Shown: positions 1 through 9,113, counted from the first letter of the stretch. The stretch: 35,026 bases of DNA from Candidatus Moraniibacteriota bacterium (GCA_016182385.1 JACPGV010000006.1:1-35026); one strand, 5' to 3'. Made by a program: numbers and translations. The notes: generated by a model not told the origin, from the sequence alone.

Positions 1-141
1 CTCAAATGGGACTGGAATGATGCCTCCAAGCTCCGCTTTGGCAAATACCAGGCCAAACTCCTCCTCATCTATGATGACGGTACCAGAGATATCCCTATTG
101 AAGGCATGGTGAGTTTTTGGGTGGTGCCGTGGAGGATTATT
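1..141 (+). repeat. 141-bp inverted terminal repeat, left copy
   Basis: Bases 1-141 match the reverse complement of 34886-35026 without a mismatch. The next base differs (G at 142 against T in the other copy) and the sequences are unrelated from there on. The repeat is coding in both places, in the same frame of two paralogs. It reaches the very end of the window on both sides, so its true length outside is unknown. Confidence 0.95.
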
Positions 142-234
142 GCTATAATCATTTTCAACTTTGCTCTCATCATCGGACTCATTTTCTACATTATTCGTCT
201 CCGTCGTCGTCTCAAACAAATGACTGCCGCGTAG
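1..234 (+). CDS. 3' end of a surface/membrane protein gene with C-terminal transmembrane anchor (partial)
   Basis: The reading frame is open from base 1 and stops with TAG at 232-234, giving 77 residues. The visible part has a beta-sandwich-like stretch (FGKYQAKLLLIYDDG), then FWVVPWR, then one hydrophobic helix and a basic tail (RLRRRLKQ). This is a typical C-terminal membrane anchor with the bulk of the protein outside the cell. I recall similar tails, with a conserved FWV(I/V)PW before the helix, in large CPR surface proteins, but I cannot name the family. Bases 1-141 are identical to the reverse complement of 34886-35026, so a paralog lies at the other end. The gene converges on the metal ATPase that ends at 262, and no terminator is visible in the 27-bp gap. 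Confidence 0.75.
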   Translation, partial: LKWDWNDASKLRFGKYQAKLLLIYDDGTRDIPIEGMVSFWVVPWRIIAIIIFNFALIIGLIFYIIRLRRRLKQMTAA

Positions 235-261
235 AAAATCCTCCGCTCACACTTCTTTCAT

Positions 262-2037
262 TTAGTAGGTGGAACGAAGAGCGTTAACAATAACCACTAT
301 ATCAATAACTTCTTGTACAATAGCCCCCTGCACCGGCGAAATAAAACCAAAAGAAGCTATCACCATTCCAAGACCGGATAATCCGATACCAATGAGAATA
401 CTTTGCCAGGCTACATGATAAGAACGACGACCGATATGTATGGCATCATGAATAAGCCACGCATCTCGACCGAAAATAGCGACATCGGCGGCCTCCGTAG
501 AAGCACTATTTTCTGTTCCGGAAAACACAATGCCTACATCAGCCAAAGCAAGAGCGGGCGCATCATTCATACCATCTCCCACCATCCCCACCAAGTGTCC
601 CTTGTGCTGATATTGTTTTATAAGAGCCACTTTCCGCTCCGGTCTACATTCGGCATAAATCGGCACACCAAAAGAACCAAAAAGTCGTTCCGCTTGCCGC
701 TTCCTGTCTCCCGTCAAAATACCCAAACTATATCCCCGTCGTTTCAAATAAGAAAAAACGCCCGGAACATCGTTTTTTATTTTGTCATCGAAAAAAAATT
801 GTGCAATAACTTTTTTTTCACGCTGTAAATCAACGACAATTTGCCCGGTATTCATCGCCTGTGAAGATCGTACCAAGCCATACCGTTGTCCCAAAATTGT
901 TCCGAAAATTCCTTCGCCTATACGCTCCTTACTCTTCTCAACAACAAGTATCTCCCCCTCCATTTGAGCTTGCTCATGCAAAAACGCTTTTGCTAATGGA
1001 TGAAAAGAATGTTGTTCAAGAGCCGCAGCAAGAGCCACAACCGCATCACGCGAAAACGCTTGATCCAAAACACGCACTGAGACCAAACGCGGCTCACCAA
1101 GCGTAAGCGTTCCGGTTTTATCAAAGAAAAAAATCTTTGTCTTTGCCAATAACTCAAGCGCTAGTGGTGTTTTTATGACAATATTTTTGCGTGCCGCCTT
1201 ATTGAGACCCCCCAAAAAACTTAGTGGAGCGGCGATAAGAAGTGGGCATGGCGTGGCGATCGTCAACACTGCTAAAAATCTCTCTCCATCATTGGTTACA
1301 AGATAGACGATACCAGCAAGAGCGAGAGCAAAAAAAGTAAAAACGATATTATATCGCTCAGCCAAACGAACAAGAGGGGAAATATGCTGTTTCCCCTCTT
1401 CTACCAAAGAAAGAATTTTTCTGTAATTGGAATGCTCAAAATCTCCCTCTACGCGCATTTCCAAAACACCACCAACGTTTATTGATCCGCTCTGTAAAAA
1501 AGACATCTCTTTGTGAATCACGGGTTCCAACTCTCCAGTAAGATTCGCTTCATTGAGGAGAGCCTTCCCGGAAAGCAAGCGTCCATCAAAAGCAAGCATC
1601 TCATGTGGTCGCACAAGCAGAATATCTCCATCACGAACCGCCTGCACGGAAACCTCATGTCGTGAATTTTCCTGAAGAAGCGTAACCGTTTTTGGAATAT
1701 TTTTGAAAAGACCTTCCAATGTTTTTTTTGCTCGTAACGATCCGTATTGTTCCAAGGCAGCGCTCACCATAACCATAAGAGCAATCACTGCTCCCGCAAA
1801 AAATGATTGCAGTATAATAGCCGTCGCTAAAGCCAAGAAAGCTATATAGTCCAGGTTCCATCTTCTTCTTTGAATCCGCTCAAATGACTCTACACATAGC
1901 CTTACAACGCCTACGACTATCACGATAATAAAAAAAATAGTCCAACCAAAAACCGTTGCCACAATCAAACAACCGAGAGAAAACATCGGCGCAAAAAATT
2001 CTCGGCGGAGTAACACTTTAAAAAAGCTCATCGCCAT
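262..2037 (-). CDS. P1B-type heavy-metal translocating P-type ATPase (TPC motif)
   Basis: This is an ATP-driven metal pump of the inner membrane. I start it at the ATG at 2037 (591 aa), 8 nt after the HtrA-like gene stops; the frame stays open upstream to 2196, but that part overlaps the HtrA-like gene. About eight membrane helices are visible. Motifs in order are TGE (about 167-169), the ion-path motif TPCP (about 262-265), the phosphorylation site DKTGTLT (Asp about 306), the nucleotide-domain HP (about 346-347) and GDGMNDAP (about 487-494). There is no N-terminal CxxC or His-rich metal-binding domain. A TPC rather than CPC or SPC motif places it outside the classical Cu and Zn/Cd groups; known TPC pumps have been linked to Ni or Fe, but the substrate here is not readable. 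It is probably cotranscribed with the upstream protease. Confidence 0.93.
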   Translation of the reverse strand: MAMSFFKVLLRREFFAPMFSLGCLIVATVFGWTIFFIIVIVVGVVRLCVESFERIQRRRWNLDYIAFLALATAIILQSFFAGAVIALMVMVSAALEQYGSLRAKKTLEGLFKNIPKTVTLLQENSRHEVSVQAVRDGDILLVRPHEMLAFDGRLLSGKALLNEANLTGELEPVIHKEMSFLQSGSINVGGVLEMRVEGDFEHSNYRKILSLVEEGKQHISPLVRLAERYNIVFTFFALALAGIVYLVTNDGERFLAVLTIATPCPLLIAAPLSFLGGLNKAARKNIVIKTPLALELLAKTKIFFFDKTGTLTLGEPRLVSVRVLDQAFSRDAVVALAAALEQHSFHPLAKAFLHEQAQMEGEILVVEKSKERIGEGIFGTILGQRYGLVRSSQAMNTGQIVVDLQREKKVIAQFFFDDKIKNDVPGVFSYLKRRGYSLGILTGDRKRQAERLFGSFGVPIYAECRPERKVALIKQYQHKGHLVGMVGDGMNDAPALALADVGIVFSGTENSASTEAADVAIFGRDAWLIHDAIHIGRRSYHVAWQSILIGIGLSGLGMVIASFGFISPVQGAIVQEVIDIVVIVNALRSTY

Positions 2038-2044
2038 ACTATTC

Positions 2045-3520
2045 TCAAATGATTTTTTTTCTTGATATTTTTTCTGATTGCCCCACGGTTTTTTGAACCT
2101 TCTCGCGAGAAAGAGTTTTTTCTTGTTGATATATCCATAATCGTTCTTCGTCGTTTTGCACGCGAATTTCAAGGGCCGAAATTTCTCCCTCCTCACGTCT
2201 TACTTCCCGAAATAAAACAGCGAGCGCCCCTCCCATAACGCAAAAAAGGACTAGAGCTACACTCATTACATAAAAAAATGGCTTGTAGGAACGATAATCA
2301 TTCTTGAGCGTATCAAACATCGTATCGAGCGTCAGCCCCTTCTCCTCCCACTCTGCGCACTGTTTGATGTATTCGGCGACAAAACGTTCCGAAACAAAAT
2401 AAGGATTGCTTTCATCAATGGCAGAATGAAAATATTTTTTCGCATCCGTACAATGTTTTTTCGTAAACGCATCAAGTCCCTTTTTAAAATATTGTTCGTA
2501 CGCTCCGGACACAGGGGAAATATGAGCATCAAACAACATTGTTCGTACAAGACCAATCGGCAAAGCAAAAGCAAAATTGTCCCCCTGAGAACGCTCAAGC
2601 TCTGCCGTCTGAAAACTCACAATGCCAAAAACGCTTCCTTTTTCGTCAAGCAGAGGTCCACCACTTGATCCTTCCGATACCTTGGCATCGGTTTGAAAAA
2701 TATGAAAATCTTTTTTTATTGATTGTTTAATGGCGCCAATCACTCCCTGCGTAAAAGTCGCCTCCAAAGAGCTTTGTTGTCCGCGTTCGGCTGTAGCAGG
2801 AAAACCAAAAATAAAAACTTTTTCTCCGACAGATTTTTCTGTTTCCTCTCCCAAAGAAAGGGCTGGTAATCGCTTTTCTTCTATATGCACAATCGCCACG
2901 TCTTTTTCATCTTCAAGAAAATCATCGTGAACGGAAACAATGGTAGCGGGAAATCCATCCGCTAAAGAATCTTTCACGTTTTTTTGAATGGTTGTCGGTC
3001 GCAAAACAGTAACCGTTCGTGTCAAATCAAATTCGCTTTGCGCGATAATAAAATTTAACACCTTGGGAGCAAACCCGTTCTCTTCCTCTTCAGCGCGAAG
3101 AAATTCCTCCATTTCATCGTCAGAAAGCAAAAGAGCGCTTTGATAAAAAGCGGAAATAGCTCCCTCCGAAACAAGCATCTGCTCTATGGTTTTCCGAGAA
3201 ACAACATGGGCGTTTGTCGCAATATATCCATCGGGATGAACGATAAATCCACTTCCCATTAAATATTCATCAACCTTCACTGTCATAAAACTCCCCGGTA
3301 CCACCGCTACCAAACCACGGCGAATATCCACCTTGATTTTTGGAATTTTTGCTGTCCCTGTAACATGTTGGACGACACGCACAATCGCTGGTTGTGCCAA
3401 ACGAGCCAAAGCCTCCTCAGAAAAGATCTCCGCTTGAACCAAAGCATTTCCTGGAAAAAATACAAACACGATCAACGAAAGAAGAAAAGCAGATAGATGA
3501 CGAGAAAAAAAATAACCCAT
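2045..3520 (-). CDS. HtrA-like trypsin-family serine protease, membrane-anchored, no PDZ
   Basis: This is an extracytoplasmic serine protease. I chose the ATG at 3520 (491 aa) over a GTG at 3562, because it directly precedes the hydrophobic signal/anchor segment (about 8-30). The catalytic triad is visible: His about 105 in ATNAHVV, Asp about 207 in DVAIVHI, and Ser about 286 in SEGSSGGPL (usual GNSGGP). After the protease domain comes a helical stretch of about 100 residues instead of a PDZ domain, then a transmembrane helix (about 415-437) and a charged, probably coiled-coil tail. An insertion of about 70 residues separates the His and Asp strands. It ends with TGA 8 nt before the metal ATPase start, so the two are likely one operon. 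It may serve envelope quality control; the substrate is unknown. Confidence 0.88.
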   Translation of the reverse strand: MGYFFSRHLSAFLLSLIVFVFFPGNALVQAEIFSEEALARLAQPAIVRVVQHVTGTAKIPKIKVDIRRGLVAVVPGSFMTVKVDEYLMGSGFIVHPDGYIATNAHVVSRKTIEQMLVSEGAISAFYQSALLLSDDEMEEFLRAEEEENGFAPKVLNFIIAQSEFDLTRTVTVLRPTTIQKNVKDSLADGFPATIVSVHDDFLEDEKDVAIVHIEEKRLPALSLGEETEKSVGEKVFIFGFPATAERGQQSSLEATFTQGVIGAIKQSIKKDFHIFQTDAKVSEGSSGGPLLDEKGSVFGIVSFQTAELERSQGDNFAFALPIGLVRTMLFDAHISPVSGAYEQYFKKGLDAFTKKHCTDAKKYFHSAIDESNPYFVSERFVAEYIKQCAEWEEKGLTLDTMFDTLKNDYRSYKPFFYVMSVALVLFCVMGGALAVLFREVRREEGEISALEIRVQNDEERLWIYQQEKTLSREKVQKTVGQSEKISRKKII

Positions 3521-3533
3521 ACTTTTTCTTTTT

Positions 3534-3539
3534 ATTGTA
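3534..3539 (-). promoter_or_regulatory. Extended -10 (TGTTACAAT) upstream of the HtrA-like gene
   Basis: On the minus strand TACAAT is preceded by TG at the extended -10 position. The expected transcription start lies only about 7 nt before the ATG at 3520, so the transcript would be almost leaderless. No good -35 box is visible. Confidence 0.45.
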
Positions 3540-3581
3540 ACACGCTTTATTCTTTTTCTCACAAAAAATAAGTTCCCTGTC

Positions 3582-3610
3582 TTGACAAATATATGTTTTT
3601 ACGCTACAGT
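3582..3610 (+). promoter_or_regulatory. Sigma70-type promoter of the RND operon
   Basis: TTGACA at 3582-3587 and TACAGT at 3605-3610 are separated by exactly 17 nt. The predicted start leaves a leader of about 20 nt before the ATG at 3637, with no recognisable Shine-Dalgarno sequence. The HtrA/ATPase operon starts divergently 116 bp away. Confidence 0.75.
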
Positions 3611-3636
3611 GAGCGGTTATTACTAGTATTATTTTT

Positions 3637-4788
3637 ATGCTACGACAAGCCATTATTTCCCGTATCCCCCGAGGTGCTTTTCTTACTAAAGCTCCCGTTT
3701 TAAGCTTCTTCTTTCTTGTCGCGTTACTTTTTGGTTCTATCATGGCAAGCCACGCTCTCCGCAACGAAAAAATATCCGACGCTGTTTCATTGACCCAAGA
3801 AAAAAAGACTGTCTCTTTTTTTTCACCAAATAAAGATGTCGCCTTTATGACTGTACCGGCCCAAGTGCGAAAAACAAGCGTCGTAAATATTGTCGCCCTC
3901 ACCTCAGGCATCGTATCTTCTCTTTCCGTAACACCCGGAAAAAACGTCGCCGCCGGCCAGACACTCTTGAAAATAACGACGGATTATGAAAGCGACGCCA
4001 CTCATTTAAAAAAAGAACTTGCCAACAATCAGGCCGAACTCGCAAAGAAAACAACTTCTCTCAATAAGCGTATTTTTTCCCTTGAAGAAAAACGTATTCG
4101 TCAAAACGATACACTTACCGATACGGAAAAAAAATTGGCGCTTGAACAAATAACCAAAAACCGCGCTGAAAATAAAACCACTCTCAAGCAAAGTGTTTTG
4201 GAGCAATCACTGGCCTATCAAAACGATGCCGTACTCACACCAAAAACTTTTGTCAGCGGCACTGTTGAGCGTCTCGCCGTGCGAGAAGGCGACTTTGTCT
4301 TACCCGGCGATATACTGATAACAATACACGCTCCCGCACAAACAGCTACCCTCGAAACTCTGGTGAGCAGAAAAGTGGCGCTTTTGGTAGATGTGACCAA
4401 GTCAGCACGACTGACAATTGGAAGTGATACCATTGAGCTCCTTCCCTCCTATTTCTCACGTCAAGAAACAAAAGACAATCTCTATTCGCTCCTCTTTGTA
4501 TTATCTGAAACAACAAAGAATCGCATTGGAGACGGAGAATTTTTACAATTGGAAATCCCTTTGCGCCCAACAAACACTGATTCTTTTCTTGTTCCCATAG
4601 ACGCTATTTTCCAAACTGGAAACAAAACGACCGTTTTCGTCGAAGAAAACGGTACAGCCATAAGCAAACAAGTGACTGCCGGAAATATTTACGGAGAATT
4701 TGTGGAGATACTGTCCGGCATTTCTTCCGATACTCGCATCATTACTGATCGTTCCGTACTTTCAGGCGATATCCTCATAACACCTTAA
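3637..4788 (+). CDS. RND-type efflux membrane fusion (periplasmic adaptor) protein
   Basis: This 383-aa adaptor would couple the RND pump encoded next to the extracytoplasmic space. An N-terminal membrane segment (about 20-37) anchors it. The two halves of a lipoyl/biotinyl-like domain are visible (about 85-113 and 205-231, the latter with GTVERLAVREGDFV). They flank a charged, probably coiled-coil hairpin (about 120-195), followed by beta-rich domains to the C-terminus. This is the HlyD/AcrA layout. The RND transporter gene starts 10 nt after the stop, so the two form an operon from the promoter at 3582-3610. No outer-membrane channel gene is present. Confidence 0.88.
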   Translation: MLRQAIISRIPRGAFLTKAPVLSFFFLVALLFGSIMASHALRNEKISDAVSLTQEKKTVSFFSPNKDVAFMTVPAQVRKTSVVNIVALTSGIVSSLSVTPGKNVAAGQTLLKITTDYESDATHLKKELANNQAELAKKTTSLNKRIFSLEEKRIRQNDTLTDTEKKLALEQITKNRAENKTTLKQSVLEQSLAYQNDAVLTPKTFVSGTVERLAVREGDFVLPGDILITIHAPAQTATLETLVSRKVALLVDVTKSARLTIGSDTIELLPSYFSRQETKDNLYSLLFVLSETTKNRIGDGEFLQLEIPLRPTNTDSFLVPIDAIFQTGNKTTVFVEENGTAISKQVTAGNIYGEFVEILSGISSDTRIITDRSVLSGDILITP

Positions 4789-4797
4789 ACCGTCTTT

Positions 4798-7700
4798 ATG
4801 GAGAAAGAGCCTTCTTTTCTTGATCGCCTCACTTTTGATGCGGCGCTCTACAAAACATTCATCGCCAAATATTTTTCCAATATTCGCGCCATTATACTGG
4901 TCGTTCTCACGCTCACCGTCTCAGGATTGGCCGCGTTTTTCACGCTACCAAAAGAACTCAATCCCGATATTAAAATTCCGATCGTCTTTGTATCCACAAC
5001 ATTTCCCGGCGCGAGCCCAGAAGACGTGGAAAAATTATTAACCATTCCTCTTGAAGACGCGGTAAGCGGTTTGAGCAATGTACAAAAAGTTTCCTCAACA
5101 TCACAAGAAAGCGTTTCTTTTCTCAACATCGAATTTTCTTCCGGTACCGATCCGCAAAAAGCCAAGGAAGATGTTCAAGGCGCCATTGATGGCGTTACCG
5201 ATATTCCGGAAAGTGCCGAATCATCAAAGGTACAGGTGCTTGATTTCCAAAATCAACCAGTCATTATTTTCTCCCTATCCGGAAAAGCTGATGAAGCAAC
5301 TCTAGAGCGATTTGCTGATCTTCTCAAAGACCGTCTGGATACTTTGCGCGACACGAAAAAAGTCGAGCTTTCTTATCGGAATGAACAAGACATCGTTATC
5401 ACCATTCGCCCAGAAAAAGTGCGCGAAAAAAATCTTTCTTTACAAACCATCGCTCAAAACATCGAAACGGCTATCGGACAATATCCCGGTGGGACCATCA
5501 GTACCGCCCGTACATCATTTGTTCTCACGCAAAGAGCGACCGTTCGTTCCATTGAAGAGTTGCGCACCCTGCCGATTTCCGTGCAAGACACGATTATTCC
5601 GCTTGGCATGCTTGCTGACATCTCTCTTCAAACGCCAAAAAACTCCGCTGTCGCTTACTACGGAGACAGCAAAACAACCCCACACAGAACCATAACTTTT
5701 TCCATTTTCAAAACTGATGAGGCCGATGCCACATCAACCGTACAAGAAGTTCTTGCTATCACTGAAAAATGGAACGTTCTCTACGGTAACCAATTCATTA
5801 TTGAGCCTATTTTTAACGGTGCCAAAGAAATAAAAAAAAGTTTCGATCAGCTTTTTCGTGATTTTGCCGTCACTCTCTTTTTGGTGTTCATCGTTCTCTT
5901 TATTTTTTTCGGTCTGCGACAATCCATCATCGCCGTTCTCGCTATCCCACTCACGTTTCTTGGTACCTTTCTCGTCATGGCCGGAAGCGGCATCTCCATA
6001 AATTTTATCGCTCTTTTTTCCCTTCTTCTTGCTTTGGGTATCTTGGTTGACAATGCCATCGTCATCATATCAGCAATGTCGAGCTATGAACGAGCTAAAA
6101 ATTTCCCCCCTCAAGAAACCGCCCTTCTTGTATGGCGTGATTTCCGCTCCGTTATTTTCACCACTACTATCACGACTGTCTGGGCTTTTTTACCCCTTCT
6201 TCTTTCTACCGGTATCATTGGCGAATTCATTAAGCCGATCCCTATCGTTGTTTCCACAGCCCTCTCTCTTTCCGCGTTCATTGCTCTTCTTATCGTTATT
6301 CCGGCTATGGCGTGGATGCGTCTCGGCACCATGCCTCGGCGCACTCTCCTCTTTTTTCACGGCCTTCTTTTCATTCTAGGGAGTGCGCTTCTGTTTCTTC
6401 TTATGCCGGAGGGAAATTTTCGCCTGCCCCTTTTCATTGTCGCCGGCATACTCCTCCTTCTTCTCGTCAAAACTCTGCACGCCTTTCGTGAAAAAATTCA
6501 CGAATACGAACAATGCCACTTTACAAAATTTTTTCGTCTCCTCCACAAGCTTTCCCAAAGCGGACTCTTCCAATTCGATCACTTAGCGCACCGTTATGAA
6601 CGCTTCATCTCGACCGTTCTCAACTCAAAGAGCGCTCGTCGAAAAACGCTTATCGGTCTCATTATTTTTTCTCTTTTTTCTTACGCTCTTGTGCCACTCG
6701 GATATGTCGTCAATGAGTTTTTTCCGCAAGACAATCAAGATACCGTCTACATCGGAGTTGAATTACCAAAAAACACCGTGCTCGAAAAAAGTAACGAGGA
6801 GCTTTTACGTCTCTTGGAAACATTTCGCACCCTCCCTGAAGTTCTTTTCGTATATGCCGAAATAGGCAATGTGATGCCTACCGATAACACGCCGGTCGTT
6901 GCTCGCGAGCATCATCGCCTACTCTTCACCCTTGCCCTTTCTCCTTCACACGAACGAGAAAAAACATCCGGGGAAATAGTACGGGAATTAAACGCTTCCT
7001 TCAGATCCTACAGCCACGGCATTCTTTCTGCCGGACAAATATCTGGCGGTCCGCCAGCAGGGAGCGATCTTGAGCTAAAACTTTCCGGCGACGATCTTTC
7101 TGTTTTGCAACAATACGCTGAAAATATTCAAGACTCTCTTCGTCAGACACCCGGAATAAGCAATGTTAAAATTTCCGTTACCAGCGGTTCAAGCAAAATA
7201 GTCTACGTCCCCCGTCAAGAAATACTTGCCCAAAACAATATCCGCCCCGATGCTTTAAGCGTTTTCCTTCGCACGCTCGGCAATGGATTCACAGTAAAAA
7301 ACGACGTTCGCTTTGCAGACGAAAAACAAGATATTCTCATCCGTTTCGTAGACAACGATACATCCGAACATCCGCAAGATCTTGGCCTTCTTTCTTATTC
7401 CGAAGGACAAAAAAATATTCCTTTGCTTGCTCTTGGTGATTTCATTCTGGAAACAAATCCGGCGCTGATCACTCGAGAAAATCAAAAGCGCACTCTTTCG
7501 GTTTCCGCTTCCGTAGAAAACGGGTTTTCCGTAAGCACGCTCAATACCGATCTCGAAAAACTGGCTGATTCTCTCAATCTTCCAGATGGTTATGCTTGGC
7601 AAACAGGCGGGGTAAATGATGAAAACAACAAATCAGTTCAGTCCATTCTTCAGGCTATGGTTTTGTCCGCCCTTCTTATCTTTGCTACCATGGTTATCCA

Positions 7701-8124
7701 ATTTACCTCTTTTCGTAAAGCTCTTATTGTTATTCTTGTTATTCCTCTGGCGATTTCCGGCGTCTTTATTCTTTTTGCGCTCTCGGGAACACCACTCTCT
7801 TTCCCCGCCCTTATCGGTGTTCTCGCGCTCTTCGGTATTGTTGTCAACAACTCCATCATTATGGTTGATAAAATCAACCGCAATATGGACTCCGGGTTAC
7901 CACTCAATCAAGCCATTGCCCAAGGAGCGGCCAGTCGCCTCGAGCCAATCCTTCTTACTGCCCTTACTACTATCGTAGGTCTTATTCCTATCACGCTTTC
8001 CGATCCTATTTGGCAGGGCTTGGGCGGGGCAATCATCGCCGGTCTCACCTTTTCAGGAATCGCCAAACTCTTTTTCATTCCGGTCATCTATCGCGTCTGG
8101 TTCGGAACAAAAGAAAGTGTTTAA
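4798..8124 (+). CDS. RND superfamily efflux transporter (AcrB/MexB/CusA-like)
   Basis: This is a proton-driven export pump of the cytoplasmic membrane, 1108 aa. The duplicated RND layout is clear: TM1 (about 31-50), a large extracytoplasmic loop, a block of TM2-6 (about 355-505), a second single TM (about 620-640), a second loop, and a final helix block (about 950-1100). TM4 has GILVDNAIV with one acidic residue (Asp about 418) where AcrB has two; the matching TM10 segment reads FGIVVNNSIIMV. An additional hydrophobic pair (about 515-562) sits between TM6 and the second half. It follows the adaptor gene and ends before a bidirectional terminator. The substrate cannot be told; lipid or peptide export is as likely as drug efflux. 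Confidence 0.93.
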   Translation: MEKEPSFLDRLTFDAALYKTFIAKYFSNIRAIILVVLTLTVSGLAAFFTLPKELNPDIKIPIVFVSTTFPGASPEDVEKLLTIPLEDAVSGLSNVQKVSSTSQESVSFLNIEFSSGTDPQKAKEDVQGAIDGVTDIPESAESSKVQVLDFQNQPVIIFSLSGKADEATLERFADLLKDRLDTLRDTKKVELSYRNEQDIVITIRPEKVREKNLSLQTIAQNIETAIGQYPGGTISTARTSFVLTQRATVRSIEELRTLPISVQDTIIPLGMLADISLQTPKNSAVAYYGDSKTTPHRTITFSIFKTDEADATSTVQEVLAITEKWNVLYGNQFIIEPIFNGAKEIKKSFDQLFRDFAVTLFLVFIVLFIFFGLRQSIIAVLAIPLTFLGTFLVMAGSGISINFIALFSLLLALGILVDNAIVIISAMSSYERAKNFPPQETALLVWRDFRSVIFTTTITTVWAFLPLLLSTGIIGEFIKPIPIVVSTALSLSAFIALLIVIPAMAWMRLGTMPRRTLLFFHGLLFILGSALLFLLMPEGNFRLPLFIVAGILLLLLVKTLHAFREKIHEYEQCHFTKFFRLLHKLSQSGLFQFDHLAHRYERFISTVLNSKSARRKTLIGLIIFSLFSYALVPLGYVVNEFFPQDNQDTVYIGVELPKNTVLEKSNEELLRLLETFRTLPEVLFVYAEIGNVMPTDNTPVVAREHHRLLFTLALSPSHEREKTSGEIVRELNASFRSYSHGILSAGQISGGPPAGSDLELKLSGDDLSVLQQYAENIQDSLRQTPGISNVKISVTSGSSKIVYVPRQEILAQNNIRPDALSVFLRTLGNGFTVKNDVRFADEKQDILIRFVDNDTSEHPQDLGLLSYSEGQKNIPLLALGDFILETNPALITRENQKRTLSVSASVENGFSVSTLNTDLEKLADSLNLPDGYAWQTGGVNDENNKSVQSILQAMVLSALLIFATMVIQFTSFRKALIVILVIPLAISGVFILFALSGTPLSFPALIGVLALFGIVVNNSIIMVDKINRNMDSGLPLNQAIAQGAASRLEPILLTALTTIVGLIPITLSDPIWQGLGGAIIAGLTFSGIAKLFFIPVIYRVWFGTKESV

Positions 8125-8282
8125 ACCTCTTTCCGAATATTCTCTCACTTACTAAGTATTTCCCTCTCATCTCAGCCATATATGGCCGGTCCAGTCATCG
8201 AGACATTATCACCACCCTTGCATCCACGAGCCCTTTTTGTTCTCCGCGCTAAAATACCCCTTCGTACAAAATTTCTCCCCAT

Positions 8283-8331
8283 AAAAAAAGTCTTACAATA
8301 CACGCAATTGCGTATATTGTAAGACTTTTTT
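8283..8331. terminator. Bidirectional intrinsic terminator between convergent genes
   Basis: A near-perfect palindrome pairs an A-rich arm plus GTCTTACAATA with TATTGTAAGAC plus a T-run. A nested CGCAATTGCG palindrome sits at its tip. It lies between the RND gene (stop 8124) and the cyclophilin gene (stop 8348) and can end transcripts on either strand. The 8125-8282 stretch before it shows no gene or other signal I recognise. Confidence 0.85.
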
Positions 8332-8347
8332 ACACTTATCTCTTGTT

Positions 8348-9076
8348 TTATTTTTCGGAAATTTCTATCGTTTGAATAGCAACCGGTGTCACAGGGACAG
8401 ATTGCTCCCCGCTAGCACTCGAATTCACGGGCGCCTCCGCGATTTTGTCGACTGTTTCCATTCCCGATATCACGCGCCCAAAAATAACATAGTTTGGTGG
8501 AAGAGGGTTGTCTTTATGCATGATAAAAAACTGACTCCCATTCGTGTCTGGTCCACTATTGGCCATAGCGACGACACCACGAACATATTCTCCGGAAAAC
8601 GGCTCATCCGCAAATTTGTACCCCGGCCCCCCCATGCCGGTTCCTGTCGGATCCCCACCCTGAATCATAAATCCCTTGATGGTACGATGGAAAACCGTCT
8701 GATCATAAAATTTTTCCCGCGCCAAAAAAACAAAATTATTGGTTGTCACTGGCGTCGTTTCGGCGGCAAGTTCAATGACTATGTTCCCTTGCGTCGTCAC
8801 CAGTGTTGCCTGATATATTTTCTTGGTATCGATAATCATCGATGGTTGAGTGGTATACATTTTTTTGTTCAATGAAGAATAAGTATCTGCTGTTCTGGGT
8901 GGTGTCGCGGGAGGCGGCGTCACGGCGGGAGGAGGAGATTCTTTATTTGATGATGACGAATAAAACGTGAGTTCCGTATTTTTTTCTGTTTGCTTCTTCG
9001 CTTCCGGTGTATTCATGGTGCAACCAGCAAGAAAAACTGATCCTCCTATGATGCTCAACAAGAAAAAATTTTTCAT
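8348..9076 (-). CDS. Cyclophilin-type peptidyl-prolyl cis-trans isomerase, lipoprotein
   Basis: This is a proline isomerase that assists folding outside the membrane. I start at the ATG at 9076 (242 aa), because it places a signal peptide at the very N-terminus ending in the lipobox LAGC (Cys about 19). An in-frame ATG at 9124 would add 16 charged residues in front, and a -10-like TATACT at 9114-9119 lies inside that extension. A Thr/Pro/Ser-rich linker (about 30-75) leads to the cyclophilin domain, with the core segments FHRTIKGFMIQGGDPTGTG and GSQFFIMH. The active-site Arg, Phe and Gln are visible in these segments. The protein is expected on the outer face of the cytoplasmic membrane. It stands alone, with no operon partner. 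Confidence 0.93.
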   Translation of the reverse strand: MKNFFLLSIIGGSVFLAGCTMNTPEAKKQTEKNTELTFYSSSSNKESPPPAVTPPPATPPRTADTYSSLNKKMYTTQPSMIIDTKKIYQATLVTTQGNIVIELAAETTPVTTNNFVFLAREKFYDQTVFHRTIKGFMIQGGDPTGTGMGGPGYKFADEPFSGEYVRGVVAMANSGPDTNGSQFFIMHKDNPLPPNYVIFGRVISGMETVDKIAEAPVNSSASGEQSVPVTPVAIQTIEISEK

Positions 9077-9113
9077 ACAACGCGCAATGTTTTTTAAATC
9101 TTCTTTCCTTTCC

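Noticed and set aside
2038-2196. N-terminal extension of the metal ATPase
   Set aside because: It would overlap the HtrA-like gene and is basic and unlike the family; the ATG at 2037 fits the operon spacing.
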